The position numbers and the translations under genes were made by a program. Below are positions 34,602 through 44,125 of a stretch of DNA of 64,000 nt, in pieces. Within the stretch, counting starts at the first letter, position 1. Every line of letters begins with the position of its first letter. The DNA comes from Vibrio sinaloensis DSM 21326 (lineage in GTDB: Bacteria; Pseudomonadota; Gammaproteobacteria; Enterobacterales; Vibrionaceae): NCBI RefSeq assembly GCF_000189275.1, contig NZ_AEVT01000056.1, positions 114,291 through 178,290 of the forward strand, read 5' to 3'. The notes below the pieces were generated by a model that saw only the letters and a program-made list of their open reading frames with translations, was not told the DNA's origin and made no database searches.

Positions 34602-36033
34602 AAGGTATCTCCAAAATAAACGTTGTCGGTGGCCCGATGAGTGACATTTTGCCTCCCATTCTGCCGACCATTGACTCAACGATTGTTAAACCTAAACCAA
34701 GGCCACTCTTACTCACGAAAGGTTTGCGTAGATGACGCCAATCTTTGTTACTTAGTAAGCCTTGGTCTTTAACTTTTACAGTGAGCATTTGTTTCGATGT
34801 AATCACTTCGAGTGTGACAGGAGCCACACCATATTTCACTGCATTGCGTATCAAATTATCGATACAGGTGCCAAGCCAATATACGTTTAGCTTGGCTGCG
34901 ATGTCTTCGTTAATCACGAATTCAACATCGCCACAAAATTCTTCTTCGACCTTAAACTCCAGCCATTCTTGAACTGAAGGCACCCAATCAGTAGCCAGCG
35001 GTTTATTGTCGGATTGTAAATAGTCTTTGCTTGCTTCAGCAAGTTGTCTAAGCCTACGCGAGTCTTCACACAAACGGCGAAACTCATCATATACTGATTC
35101 AGGCAGTTTCTCGAATTCTCTTCGAAAACCTTCGACCGTTAACGATAGACTTGCGATCGGCGTCCTTAGTTCGTGAGTCAGTATTTGCAATACCAACATA
35201 CGACTTTTGAGCTCTTGGCGCTTGGTATTCCAACGATATACAGACCAACCTAAAACCAACAGGATATTTGCGATAACCAAAGCTATCATGCTGAAACGCA
35301 AGATGTCTGAATGGTCTTCAACATCCCAACACAAATTTCCTCGCTGAACAAAACAACTTGATGAAGCACTACTTAATGTAAAGGTAAGCCCTGCTTGATC
35401 AATGTGCTTTTTCCATACTTTTTCTGGAAATACGAGATAGCTGTCACTTTGACGAAGCCAGAGCTCATTGCGCTCTAGAAACATGCTTGAACCTGCAATC
35501 AAAGCAAGCATGGTCTCTTCACTCATATTCTGGAGACGCCCCAACAAGCTGTCTTCTTTCGCCGCTGGACGCTCCTTAATATGCATATATTGTTGAAGTT
35601 TATCGGTTTTATCTGGGTGAATCTCAACATAACGACTTGCGTACGTACCACCGCCTGGATGTATTAGCGCGCTACGGGCAAACCATTTCGTACTTAAGGT
35701 ATTCCCTTTACACATCGCACGAGTAAATACGAGTGGCTCCGTAATTAACGGGCTCAATGGCAGTTTCCCGGTACACTTCTGCGCTAATGAATACAAACGC
35801 TGAATATCACGCAGTGGATAAGCAGAGGTTTGCGGGAGCATTGATTCAGGTGTTAGCAGACGAGTTGGGTAATCTGACTGTAAATTACGAATATCATAAG
35901 ACTCGATAGCTTGTGATTCATTGAACATATCGACAAAGTTATCGATGCGTTCTGGTAACGAGTCAGCGTAGGCTATCGTGGTGCTACCTAAAGCGAAACA
36001 CACGAGTACGGTTTTGATAGTTCTGTAAATCAA
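34576..36033 (-). CDS. vxrA: Sensor histidine kinase VxrA/WigK-like (DUF3404 sensor)
   Basis: A 485-residue kinase. A signal/anchor (MIYRTIKTVLVCFALGSTTIAYA) is followed by a periplasmic sensor of about 225 residues, then a membrane helix (MIALVIANILLVLGWSVYRW). The dimerisation domain has LTHELRTPIASLSL with the phosphoacceptor His, and the ATPase has NLIRNAVKYG, DQGLL and SGLGLGLTIVE. The sensor region matches what I recall of DUF3404, specific to VxrA. The first gene of the operon, with a 150-base upstream gap, it would respond to cell-wall antibiotics in V. cholerae; the same trigger here is inferred. Confidence 0.82.
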   Translation of the reverse strand: MIYRTIKTVLVCFALGSTTIAYADSLPERIDNFVDMFNESQAIESYDIRNLQSDYPTRLLTPESMLPQTSAYPLRDIQRLYSLAQKCTGKLPLSPLITEPLVFTRAMCKGNTLSTKWFARSALIHPGGGTYASRYVEIHPDKTDKLQQYMHIKERPAAKEDSLLGRLQNMSEETMLALIAGSSMFLERNELWLRQSDSYLVFPEKVWKKHIDQAGLTFTLSSASSSCFVQRGNLCWDVEDHSDILRFSMIALVIANILLVLGWSVYRWNTKRQELKSRMLVLQILTHELRTPIASLSLTVEGFRREFEKLPESVYDEFRRLCEDSRRLRQLAEASKDYLQSDNKPLATDWVPSVQEWLEFKVEEEFCGDVEFVINEDIAAKLNVYWLGTCIDNLIRNAVKYGVAPVTLEVITSKQMLTVKVKDQGLLSNKDWRHLRKPFVSKSGLGLGLTIVESMVGRMGGKMSLIGPPTTFILEIPCETDTASR

Positions 36034-36127
36034 TGCAAAGTATCGCTAAATCATGAAGTTAGTCAGAAGAATAAAACATTATCGCAAAAATATAAATCTT
36101 GATTGCAATATCTGTGTAAATAATAAA

Positions 36128-36167
36128 TGCAAATAAAACAAAAGAAGCCAGCGACATGCTGGCTTCT
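36128..36167 (-). terminator. Terminator of pntAB
   Basis: AAGAAGCCAGC pairs exactly with GCTGGCTTCTT over a five-base loop; a T-rich tract follows on the minus strand. Confidence 0.85.
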
Positions 36168-36184
36168 TACTTTAGCGGTGTATG

Positions 36185-37579
36185 TTACAGAGCTTTTGAA
36201 ATAGCGTCTACACTGTCTTTTGCATCTCCAAATAGCATTTGGGTATTTTCTTTAAAGAACAATGGGTTTTGCACGCCTGCGTAGCCTGTATTCATCGAGC
36301 GCTTGAACACAATAACGTTCTTCGCGTTCCATACTTCAAGTACTGGCATACCTGCAATTGGACTGTTTGGATCTTCCTGCGCTGCAGGGTTGACCGTATC
36401 GTTCGCACCAATAACAAGAACGGTATCTGTCTCATCGAAATCATCGTTGATCTCGTCCATTTCTAGAACGATATCATAAGGTACTTTCGCCTCGGCAAGT
36501 AGAACGTTCATGTGACCAGGAAGACGACCCGCTACAGGGTGAATTCCAAATCGAACTTCGACACCTTTTGCACGAAGTTTCTCAGTGATCTCATGAACTG
36601 GGTACTGTGCTTGCGCAACCGCCATCCCGTATCCTGGAGTGATGATGACAGATTTTGAGTTTTTCAGCATATCTGCTACATCTTCAGCATTTGTTTCACG
36701 GTGCTCACCCTGCTCTACGTCATCAGAAATAACGATTTCTTGACCAAAACCACCAGCTATAACGCTCACAAACGAGCGGTTCATCGCTTTACACATGATG
36801 TACGAAAGGATCGCACCAGAAGAACCAACCAATGCACCGGTAACGATCAATAGATCATTAGCAAGCATGAAACCAGCCGCTGCTGCCGCCCAACCTGAGT
36901 ACGAGTTAAGCATCGATACAACAACTGGCATATCTGCACCACCGATCGATGCAACTAAGTGATAACCAAACGCAAACGCAATCAGCGTCATCACTATCAG
37001 GGCAAACATGCTGCCATCCGCTTTAACGAAGTAGATCATTAATAGCGTTGAAACCACAATTGCAGCCAAGTTAAGCTTGTGCTTATGAGGAAGGTTTAAT
37101 GGAGATGAAGAAATCACACCACGTAACTTACCGAACGCAACAATTGAACCGGTAAAGGTTACCGCACCGATAAACACACCTAAGAAAACTTCTACAAGGT
37201 GAATGACGTGAGCCGCATGCGCTTCTTGAGGGTTCAAAGAGGCGATAACTGGCGCATCAATATAGCTGTTGTAACCGACTAATACCGCGGCCATACCTAC
37301 GAAACTATGAAGAATCGCAACAAGCTCTGGCATCTCAGTCATTTCTACTTTTTTCGCGTAATGGATACCGATCGCACCACCAATTGCCATGGCAACAATG
37401 ATCCACGCCAGTCCTTGTGAATCAGGACCAAAGATCGTGGCGATCAATGCGATCGTCATACCTGCGATACCGTAGTAGTTACCCGCTTTTGCAGATTCCT
37501 GCTTCGATAAGCCAGCAAGGCTCAAAATAAAGAATAATGCAGCAACAATGTAAGCTGCTTGTACTAATCCTGCAGACAT
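36185..37579 (-). CDS. pntB: NAD(P) transhydrogenase subunit beta
   Basis: A 464-residue subunit, the usual PntB length. About nine membrane helices in the first 265 residues include the proton-channel region ([15 protein letters not shown]). Domain III binds [60 protein letters not shown] and [17 protein letters not shown]. With PntA it couples proton entry to NADPH formation in the inner membrane. It lies 12 bases after pntA. Confidence 0.95.
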   Translation of the reverse strand: MSAGLVQAAYIVAALFFILSLAGLSKQESAKAGNYYGIAGMTIALIATIFGPDSQGLAWIIVAMAIGGAIGIHYAKKVEMTEMPELVAILHSFVGMAAVLVGYNSYIDAPVIASLNPQEAHAAHVIHLVEVFLGVFIGAVTFTGSIVAFGKLRGVISSSPLNLPHKHKLNLAAIVVSTLLMIYFVKADGSMFALIVMTLIAFAFGYHLVASIGGADMPVVVSMLNSYSGWAAAAAGFMLANDLLIVTGALVGSSGAILSYIMCKAMNRSFVSVIAGGFGQEIVISDDVEQGEHRETNAEDVADMLKNSKSVIITPGYGMAVAQAQYPVHEITEKLRAKGVEVRFGIHPVAGRLPGHMNVLLAEAKVPYDIVLEMDEINDDFDETDTVLVIGANDTVNPAAQEDPNSPIAGMPVLEVWNAKNVIVFKRSMNTGYAGVQNPLFFKENTQMLFGDAKDSVDAISKAL

Positions 37580-37591
37580 TCCTGTTACTCC

Positions 37592-39139
37592 TTAATCTTT
37601 ACGGAACATTTCAAGCATGCGCTTGGTGACGGTAAACCCGCCAAAAATGTTGATACTGGCGATCAACACGGCAATAAACGCCAAAAACGAGACAGCACCA
37701 TTTCCTTGCCCAATCTGCAATAGTGCGCCTACAACGATAATGCCCGAGATAGCGTTAGTTACTGACATTAAAGGAGTGTGCAATGCGTGCGTTACATTCC
37801 AAACTACGTAATAACCAACCACACATGCCAATACAAATACAGTAAAGTGAGATAGGAATGCCGCTGGTGCAACCGATGCAATCCATGCAAACGCACCAAG
37901 ACCAACCGCTAAACCAGCAATCTTCTTCACAGGTGATGTTGGTTCTTCAACCTTCGGCTCTGGTTGAACTGGTTGAGCCGGTTTTTGTTCTGGCTGTGCC
38001 GATACTTGGATTGGAGGCGCAGGCCAAGTGATTTCGCCTTCTTTTACCACTGTTACGCCGCGCAATACCACATCTTCGAAATCAATGTCGATGTTGCCGT
38101 CTTTTTCTTTACACAGTAGCTTAAGAAGGTTAACCAAGTTGGTTGAATAAAGCTGAGAAGACTGTGTTGGAAGACGACCAACCATATCTGTGTAACCGAC
38201 GATCTTCACACCATTGTCTGTTGTGATCACTTGGTCAGCCACTGTGTACTCACAGTTACCACCATTAGCAGCGGCTAAATCGACAATAACGCTACCCGCT
38301 TTCATGCTATCGACCATTTCTTTGGTGATCAGCTTCGGCGCTGGGCGGCCAGGAATTAACGCTGTGGTTACAATGATATCAACGTCTTTCGCCTGTTCCG
38401 CGTATAGCTCTTCGGCTTTCTTGTTGAATTCATCCGACATTTCTTTTGCATAGCCATCGCCTGCCCCAGAGTCTTCTTTAAAATCAACTTCTAAGAACTC
38501 TGCGCCCATCGACTGAACTTGCTCTTTAACTTCAGGTCGTACGTCAAAAGCACGCACAATAGCACCCAAACTTCCCGCAGCACCGATTGCAGCAAGACCC
38601 GCAACCCCAGCGCCAGCAACAAGAACTTTCGCTGGTGGTACTTTACCAGCAGCCGTAATTTGACCAGTAAAGAATCGACCGAACTCGTGCGCTGCCTCTA
38701 CGACTGCACGATAACCGGCAATGTTTGCCATTGAAGAAAGTGCATCAAGCGATTGGGCTCGAGAAATACGTGGAACTGAGTCCATAGCGAGCACATTGAT
38801 ATTCTTACTTGATAGCTTCTCCATCAACTCGGGATTTTGTGCTGGCCAAATAAAGCTAACCAGCGTCGCTCCGTCTTTGATTAGAGCCAGTTCATCCGCG
38901 CTGTCATTGATGATTGGCGCATTCACTTTTAGGATAAGGTCTGATTCCCAAACCTGCTCTGTTGATACGATCTTCGCACCTGCACTTTCAAATGCAGCGT
39001 CATCGAAACTCGCTCGTTCCCCCGCACCAGATTCGATAGCAACTTCGAACCCTAATTTTAATAGCTGTTCAACCGACTTCGGCGAAGCAGCCACTCGCGT
39101 TTCTCCCGCGAGTATTTCTCTTGGTACACCAATTTGCAT
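37592..39139 (-). CDS. pntA: NAD(P) transhydrogenase subunit alpha
   Basis: A 515-residue subunit. The NAD-binding domain I resembles alanine dehydrogenase ([48 protein letters not shown] split over the Rossmann turn, [13 protein letters not shown]). A proline-rich linker precedes four C-terminal membrane helices. It is the first gene of pntAB. The 298-base gap upstream holds the promoter and the terminator of the following unit; no operator is recognised. Confidence 0.95.
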   Translation of the reverse strand: MQIGVPREILAGETRVAASPKSVEQLLKLGFEVAIESGAGERASFDDAAFESAGAKIVSTEQVWESDLILKVNAPIINDSADELALIKDGATLVSFIWPAQNPELMEKLSSKNINVLAMDSVPRISRAQSLDALSSMANIAGYRAVVEAAHEFGRFFTGQITAAGKVPPAKVLVAGAGVAGLAAIGAAGSLGAIVRAFDVRPEVKEQVQSMGAEFLEVDFKEDSGAGDGYAKEMSDEFNKKAEELYAEQAKDVDIIVTTALIPGRPAPKLITKEMVDSMKAGSVIVDLAAANGGNCEYTVADQVITTDNGVKIVGYTDMVGRLPTQSSQLYSTNLVNLLKLLCKEKDGNIDIDFEDVVLRGVTVVKEGEITWPAPPIQVSAQPEQKPAQPVQPEPKVEEPTSPVKKIAGLAVGLGAFAWIASVAPAAFLSHFTVFVLACVVGYYVVWNVTHALHTPLMSVTNAISGIIVVGALLQIGQGNGAVSFLAFIAVLIASINIFGGFTVTKRMLEMFRKD

Positions 39140-39367
39140 TAGCTATTCCTTGACTATTCGCAACGATAATTGTTTTGTTTTTATCCAACCTATTTATACA
39201 CTTGAAGTAATTTGTAACAAATAGACAAATTCTCATTACATATAACTGCTGGTAATGAACCATCATGCTTTTAGAACTAGTTTTTACAAGCTTTATACCA
39301 CACAGCGGAGGTCAAACCAGTTGCGCAAAACGGCCGCTAAAACAATAGATTATATGTTGATAGAAAA

Positions 39368-39402
39368 CAAAAAGAGCCATCAGCATAAACGCTAATGACT
39401 CT
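39368..39402 (-). terminator. Terminator of the ComFB/PF10115 unit
   Basis: On the minus strand AGAGTCATTAGC pairs with GCTGATGGCTCT (two G-T pairs) over a six-base loop and runs into TTTTT. Confidence 0.85.
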
Positions 39403-39437
39403 CAAATTTATGATGTTTGTCAACTTGAGTTGCTAAA

Positions 39438-39719
39438 TCACTGAAAAATGTTCTCGCCCATTTGATCGATAAACATCTGTGCTTTCTTCAGCATAAACTC
39501 GTCAGCATCGGATTGTGTCGCAAGTACGTCAGATCGAATAAAACGATGGGTCTTCGTTTCACCGTCGATCTCCTTGGTAATACGCCCGGCGATGCGAAAC
39601 TGACCACCTTCCGAGATGGCTTCTTGATAGATCAAAAAACCTTTATATTCGACTGGTGTAACTTCTACCGTAGGTTTTGGCTCTTTAGCTCCGCCAAATA
39701 AGCGAGAAAACAGTCCCAC
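39438..39719 (-). CDS. PF10115 'HlyU' family small protein
   Basis: A 93-residue protein with an amphipathic start (MGLFSRLFGGAKEP) and a compact domain (PVEYKGFLIYQEAISEGGQFRIAGRITKE, THRFIRSDVLATQSDADEFM). It matches the family annotated as HlyU in Pfam, which is distinct from the ArsR-type HlyU haemolysin activator of vibrios; the regulator name should not be taken as evidence. It follows the ComFB-type gene after 12 bases and shares its terminator. A DNA-binding motif is not visible. Confidence 0.75.
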   Translation of the reverse strand: MGLFSRLFGGAKEPKPTVEVTPVEYKGFLIYQEAISEGGQFRIAGRITKEIDGETKTHRFIRSDVLATQSDADEFMLKKAQMFIDQMGENIFQ

Positions 39720-39731
39720 ACATGCTCCTTG

Positions 39732-40100
39732 TTATTTTTTATCTTTACTGAGAATCGGTTTTTCGAACCATTCGAGCTCAACATCATCGTCAAACTTGGG
39801 TTTACTGAAAATAACCGGTATTTCATCGTTACGATTTTTCCGACGATCGTCGACTACCATTGTTTGTGCGGCTGCTACTGCATTCTCCGCGTACTCTTTG
39901 AGAGTAACCAAACGTTCTTCAGGTAGGGCTGACAAAAAATCAATGTCGTGCCTTATGTATACGGGTCTCAATTGGCTAAGCGCTAAGCAAGCGAGATCCG
40001 CAAGTTGTTCATGGTCAAACTGCTCACTGAATTCTGGCTTTGCGAGTACTTGTCCTACTAAAGTTTCCATATAGTTATGAACATCCACACTAATTTGCAT
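39732..40100 (-). CDS. ComFB family protein
   Basis: A 122-residue protein. The first 90 residues fit the late-competence ComFB family (DVHNYMETLVGQVLAK, LADLACLALSQLRPVYIRHDIDFL), and the tail is charged and variable. ComFB-type domains in cyanobacteria bind cyclic dinucleotides, which is interesting because a diguanylate cyclase gene begins 211 bases away on the other strand. Ligand binding in this protein is inference. It heads a two-gene unit with the PF10115 gene. Confidence 0.75.
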   Translation of the reverse strand: MQISVDVHNYMETLVGQVLAKPEFSEQFDHEQLADLACLALSQLRPVYIRHDIDFLSALPEERLVTLKEYAENAVAAAQTMVVDDRRKNRNDEIPVIFSKPKFDDDVELEWFEKPILSKDKK

Positions 40101-40311
40101 ATACTCTAACTCCTATTCACTACCTTTTTTATTCTTGTAAGGTCAAAGCCAACTATACTGACAATATCAACTGAGGTCTTGTTTTGTATGATAATTGTTC
40201 ACACACTCAGTTTTCATCTATAAGTTTAGTAAAAAGCTTGGAAAATCATCAAATCAAAGTATTCTAAGCACGTATATTTACTTTTTAATTAATAGGCTTA
40301 GGCTAGGTTCA

Positions 40312-41547
40312 ATGTCATTTTCGATCGTCACTACGCATTGGTTTCGTTTGACGTTTCCACTATTACTGTTGGCGTTTATCTATTTCGGGCTTGATTCGGC
40401 AATCAGTTTTACCAGATCCAATCTGGGAATTTTATCTGACCTTCCGTTTGCCCTCTTTGCCTGCTGCCTGTTACTCTCACAAGCCTTCAAACAAAGCCGA
40501 ATTGCTATGGTATCGGCGGCTATGCTTGCCGCTTACTGGTTTATCCAATATCGACTTCAATCCCCACTATCGTCTGGTACTACCATTTTAGAGCTTTCTC
40601 TATTGGCGGCACTGCTTCCGGTTTCGTTGGCATTAGTATTTAGCCACAAGAATGATGCACTGATCTCGCGCTCTTTTGTTCTGTACCTGCTTACGTTAGC
40701 CATGCTAGTGGGTTGGTGCTACCTTATACTGACTCACTTCTATGAGGGCGGATTCGACGACATAAACAATACGTTTCTTTTCGTTGTCCCAAGCGTGTCA
40801 AAGATCCCATTTATATTAGTGGTTTACTCGGTAGCAATGGTACTTACTTTTGCTATCTGTGTCGCAAGCATGAATCGCATTATTGATGTTGTCGTCTATT
40901 CAGCAGCGCTTTTAGCCTCGATAACCTTCGTCTATTTCCATATTCCTTACATCTCCAGCATGATGTTCTCCTTGTCTGGAATCTTATTGCTGATCTATTT
41001 GTTTTCAGCGAGCTACGAGCTAGCGTTTAAAGATCGCCTAACTGATATTCCAGGACGTTTAGCCCTTGAGAACGATCTGCGTTATTTGGGCAAGAGATAC
41101 ACCATCGCAATGATTGATATCGACCACTTCAAGAGCTTCAACGATACGTATGGTCACGATACAGGTGACGATGTCCTTAGATTAGTCGCAAGTAAAATGA
41201 AAGGAATTGGCGGTGGTGCGAGAATTTACCGTTATGGTGGAGAAGAATTTACCGTACTGTTCAAAGGTAAAGACGCAGAGCAAGCGAGAGACCATCTCGA
41301 GATATTACGCACGAGTATCGAGTCTTATGAGATGATCATTCGTGATCAAGACAACCGACCAAAAGACTCAAAACTTGGGGCACAAAAGCGTAAGAGAACC
41401 AAGGATGGCGAGATTGTAAATATCACCATTAGTATCGGTGTGTGTGACAGTCGTGAGGTTAAAGAGGTATCAGCAGTAATGAAACAGGCTGATGAAGCGC
41501 TTTACAAGGCTAAGTCTCTGGGCAGAAACCAAGTCTGTTTAACTTAA
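40312..41547 (+). CDS. Membrane diguanylate cyclase (GGDEF)
   Basis: A protein of 411 residues. About eight hydrophobic helices fill residues 1-235. A GGDEF domain follows with DIDHFKSFNDTYGHDTGDDVL and active-site GGEEF (RYGGEEFTVLF), so it should make c-di-GMP from two GTP. No RxxD inhibitory site is obvious before GGEEF. The frame is open to a TTG at 40195, but ATG 40312 has a better N-terminus (a direct membrane start). The segment KLGAQKRKRTKDGE is an unusual insertion in the C-terminal half. It overlaps the convergent barrel gene by four bases. Confidence 0.85.
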   Translation: MSFSIVTTHWFRLTFPLLLLAFIYFGLDSAISFTRSNLGILSDLPFALFACCLLLSQAFKQSRIAMVSAAMLAAYWFIQYRLQSPLSSGTTILELSLLAALLPVSLALVFSHKNDALISRSFVLYLLTLAMLVGWCYLILTHFYEGGFDDINNTFLFVVPSVSKIPFILVVYSVAMVLTFAICVASMNRIIDVVVYSAALLASITFVYFHIPYISSMMFSLSGILLLIYLFSASYELAFKDRLTDIPGRLALENDLRYLGKRYTIAMIDIDHFKSFNDTYGHDTGDDVLRLVASKMKGIGGGARIYRYGGEEFTVLFKGKDAEQARDHLEILRTSIESYEMIIRDQDNRPKDSKLGAQKRKRTKDGEIVNITISIGVCDSREVKEVSAVMKQADEALYKAKSLGRNQVCLT

Positions 41548-42524
41548 TCCGTTTGATTGAAGAAAAACACGATACTGCCTCCCTTCAGCGCGCTCCCATA
41601 ATTGATATTGAGTCCGATGCCGATATTGTCGATCAGGTTAGATTTGAACGGAGGCGTCATCAACCACCCCACAGATCCTTCGTAATAGTGCTCTGTGCCT
41701 AACGGGTCGCTAGTGTCGCCACCAATATCAATTCGTCGAATACTAGTATAGAGCGACTGCAAACTCTTGCCCCAATGGTTTACATTGTAGTAGGCCTCAA
41801 GGCCATTCCCCATATACCAGCCTTCCGGATTACCAACATCCCCACCATTGGCTTTTCCCCAGCCCATGCCGTAAAAATAGTGGAAAGAGGACGAAAAGTT
41901 CCAACTGCCCCAATCTTTGACATGCGTATATTTGGCTTCAACACTTGGCTCATAACTCAGTGCCCATGCGTCAGTATTGAACAAAACACCATCGAATATT
42001 GGCTTAATAATCGCCTGCGAGAGATCACTACGATAATCATGGTGGTTTTTAAAATACTGCAGGTGTACGCCTATACTTGGAGTGACGCTCCATTGTTCGT
42101 TGAGTGAAAATTGGTACTGATAGGCAGCATAACCACCTAGAATATACTCATCGTTATGGTCTTTGGCTTCATTTGAAAAGATGGAGAAGTCCTGGCGAGA
42201 GCGGACTACGGAGAAACGCGTAAAAACTCGTTGCTGATTGTTGGCTGACGGCTCACTCAGTTCAAAGGTATAAGGGATTGTTGTGATCGCCATTTCCTGA
42301 CGACGCTGCACTGATTGATCCGAGCCTATTTGCTCGTTCTTCAAATTGAACCAATCATTAGGGTCAAAATCATGAATGCCGACAGTAAACACATCACTGT
42401 CGGTTAACACAATGGATGTTGCGAATGCTTGCTCGAGATAATTTCGAGCAAAGTCACTGGCCCCAACAGGAAAAGCTGCGATGCTGCTCAAGCCTATAAG
42501 GGTGCAACGATGGAAGCGATTCAT
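41544..42524 (-). CDS. Solitary autotransporter-like outer-membrane beta-barrel protein
   Basis: A 326-residue protein with signal peptide MNRFHRCTLIGLSSIAAFPVGA and a barrel-like body rich in alternating aromatic residues (YILGGYAAYQYQFSLNEQWS, WNFSSSFHYFYGMGWG, GIGLNINYGSALKGGSIVFF). I associate this with the 'solitary outer membrane autotransporter beta-barrel' family of vibrios. There is no passenger domain. It lies between two GGDEF genes, with the response-regulator cyclase upstream by 40 bases, possibly cotranscribed. Confidence 0.65.
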   Translation of the reverse strand: MNRFHRCTLIGLSSIAAFPVGASDFARNYLEQAFATSIVLTDSDVFTVGIHDFDPNDWFNLKNEQIGSDQSVQRRQEMAITTIPYTFELSEPSANNQQRVFTRFSVVRSRQDFSIFSNEAKDHNDEYILGGYAAYQYQFSLNEQWSVTPSIGVHLQYFKNHHDYRSDLSQAIIKPIFDGVLFNTDAWALSYEPSVEAKYTHVKDWGSWNFSSSFHYFYGMGWGKANGGDVGNPEGWYMGNGLEAYYNVNHWGKSLQSLYTSIRRIDIGGDTSDPLGTEHYYEGSVGWLMTPPFKSNLIDNIGIGLNINYGSALKGGSIVFFFNQTD

Positions 42525-42564
42525 ATCTTAACAACGTAATTTGAATATCTATGGAACAACGACG

Positions 42565-43521
42565 CTATTGTGCAAGGTAGTAGCAATTTCTGCCAGACTC
42601 TTTTGCTCGATACAAAGCTTGGTCTGCACTGTGATATAAAGACTCTGCACTTTCTCGACCAGTAGGATTGATAAACAATAAGCCTTGTGACACCGTCACA
42701 GAATTAGCTACGCCACTGAACTCGTGGACAAGTGCTAGACTCTCCAACCTTTGTTGAATTCTTTGCGCATCACGAATCAGTTTATCTTGATCAGTATGAC
42801 TGAGCAGAACCACAAACTCTTCGCCACCATAGCGCCCTACAAGCTCACCATTTCGAACAAAGAGCTCTCTTAACGCAGTAGCGATTTCTACTAAACACTT
42901 ATCGCCTTGTATATGACCATAATTGTCGTTGTAGGCTTTGAAATGGTCGACATCAAGCAGAATCAAACTTAGTGGCATTCCATGGCGACCATGAATGGCG
43001 ATCATCTCACTGAGCTTTTCATCAATAAAACGTCGGTTCTTAACTTTAGTTAATCCATCTTCTTGAGCAAGCTTAGCAAGCTCTTCATTCGCTTTTGCAA
43101 GCGCCGCAGACTTCTGCTTCAGCTCACGTCTCATAAAGGCAATGCGTTGCATCGCAATCAGTTTTGAATTTAAAACGGTTTTATCAACGGGTTTGATTAG
43201 GTAGTCATCGCCACCAGCTTCGATCGCTTGGGCGATCATTGTTGGCTCATCATGACTACTTAAAAATATGATAGGTACCCAATCTGGATAAAGGTCACGA
43301 ATCTTGCTAGATAGCTCAAAACCATTCATGTTCGGCATGGAAATATCCAAGAGGATAAGCTCTGGCTCGAACTCTGGGTAAATTTCTAATGCCTGCTCCC
43401 CAGACGCTGCCATTTCTACTGTATGACCTAGCTGTTTTAAGCGAATAGCAAGCTGCATACGCTCCATCTGCACGTCATCAACCAGCAAAATTTTCATTGA
43501 AGAACCAGAGACTTGTATCAT
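42565..43521 (-). CDS. Response regulator with GGDEF output (diguanylate cyclase)
   Basis: A 318-residue protein. A CheY-like receiver (ILLVDDVQMERMQLA, phosphoacceptor Asp in LILLDISMPNMNG, Lys in DYLIKPVDKT) is joined by a coiled-coil (KQKSAALAKANEELAKLAQE) to a GGDEF domain (DVDHFKAYNDNYGH, RYGGEEFVVLL). This is the WspR/PleD-like one-receiver architecture; phosphorylation would drive dimerisation and c-di-GMP synthesis. No kinase gene is adjacent. The start could also be the ATG eight codons in (43497). A matS site is inside the gene at 42687. Confidence 0.88.
   Translation of the reverse strand: MIQVSGSSMKILLVDDVQMERMQLAIRLKQLGHTVEMAASGEQALEIYPEFEPELILLDISMPNMNGFELSSKIRDLYPDWVPIIFLSSHDEPTMIAQAIEAGGDDYLIKPVDKTVLNSKLIAMQRIAFMRRELKQKSAALAKANEELAKLAQEDGLTKVKNRRFIDEKLSEMIAIHGRHGMPLSLILLDVDHFKAYNDNYGHIQGDKCLVEIATALRELFVRNGELVGRYGGEEFVVLLSHTDQDKLIRDAQRIQQRLESLALVHEFSGVANSVTVSQGLLFINPTGRESAESLYHSADQALYRAKESGRNCYYLAQ
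42687..42699. other. matS site (MatP binding), perfect match
   Basis: GTGACACCGTCAC fits GTGACRNYGTCAC; inside the response-regulator cyclase gene, 12 kb right of dif. Confidence 0.75.
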
Positions 43522-43658
43522 ATTGGCGAAGGCTATCCACTGTGACTTGTTATATGCAAATGATACTTCAGCATACGAGTTTCAGCCAACTATGGTTGAC
43601 TTTTATTGACAGTTTTTTACGATAGCGCGGTTATACACACACTTTAAGAGAAAAAATA

Positions 43659-44096
43659 ATGTCTGACGTTAATCAAACAGAACAAGAAACTGTCGATCTT
43701 GCTACAGTTTCAGCCGAACTTCGCCAAGTGATTGAATTTGATGAGGTACCAGAGGCGATGCATAACATGGTGACGTCGATTCACGAAGTGTCTGAAGACG
43801 CCGTTCGCGAAGCATGGAATGAACTTCCAAAAAGTGCGCAGAACGTACTGGATAACTTCGAACAGTTCCACGCACTGATTTCAGTAAGCCAAGCTTTTGC
43901 TGGTATCAACGTTATGGAAGAGTTTCCAACTCTGAACCTGCCTGAAGGTATGACAGACGAGCAGAAAGAAGAGTACCGTGCACAACTTCTAGATCAAGTG
44001 CTGCACAACTGTGTGAAAGATATGGTTAAACAGATCAAAAAAGCTCGTCGTGACCCTATCTTAAAACGTGATTTTACAGACGTTTTCGCTAAGTAA
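43659..44096 (+). CDS. DUF3069 family protein
   Basis: A 145-residue acidic, helical protein: DLATVSAELRQVIEFDEVPE, NVLDNFEQFHALISVSQAFA and KDMVKQIKKARRDPILKRDF. It matches the Vibrio/Shewanella DUF3069 family, whose role is unknown. It is monocistronic, with a good ribosome binding site (AAGAGAAA), and is convergent with modC across a shared terminator. Confidence 0.75.
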   Translation: MSDVNQTEQETVDLATVSAELRQVIEFDEVPEAMHNMVTSIHEVSEDAVREAWNELPKSAQNVLDNFEQFHALISVSQAFAGINVMEEFPTLNLPEGMTDEQKEEYRAQLLDQVLHNCVKDMVKQIKKARRDPILKRDFTDVFAK

Positions 44097-44125
44097 AAAC
44101 AACGCCGCGTAATGCGGCGTTTGTT
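44096..44125. terminator. Bidirectional terminator between the DUF3069 gene and modC
   Basis: AACGCCGC pairs with GCGGCGTT over GTAAT, with A5 on the left and TTGTT on the right. The modC stop lies in the right flank. Confidence 0.85.
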
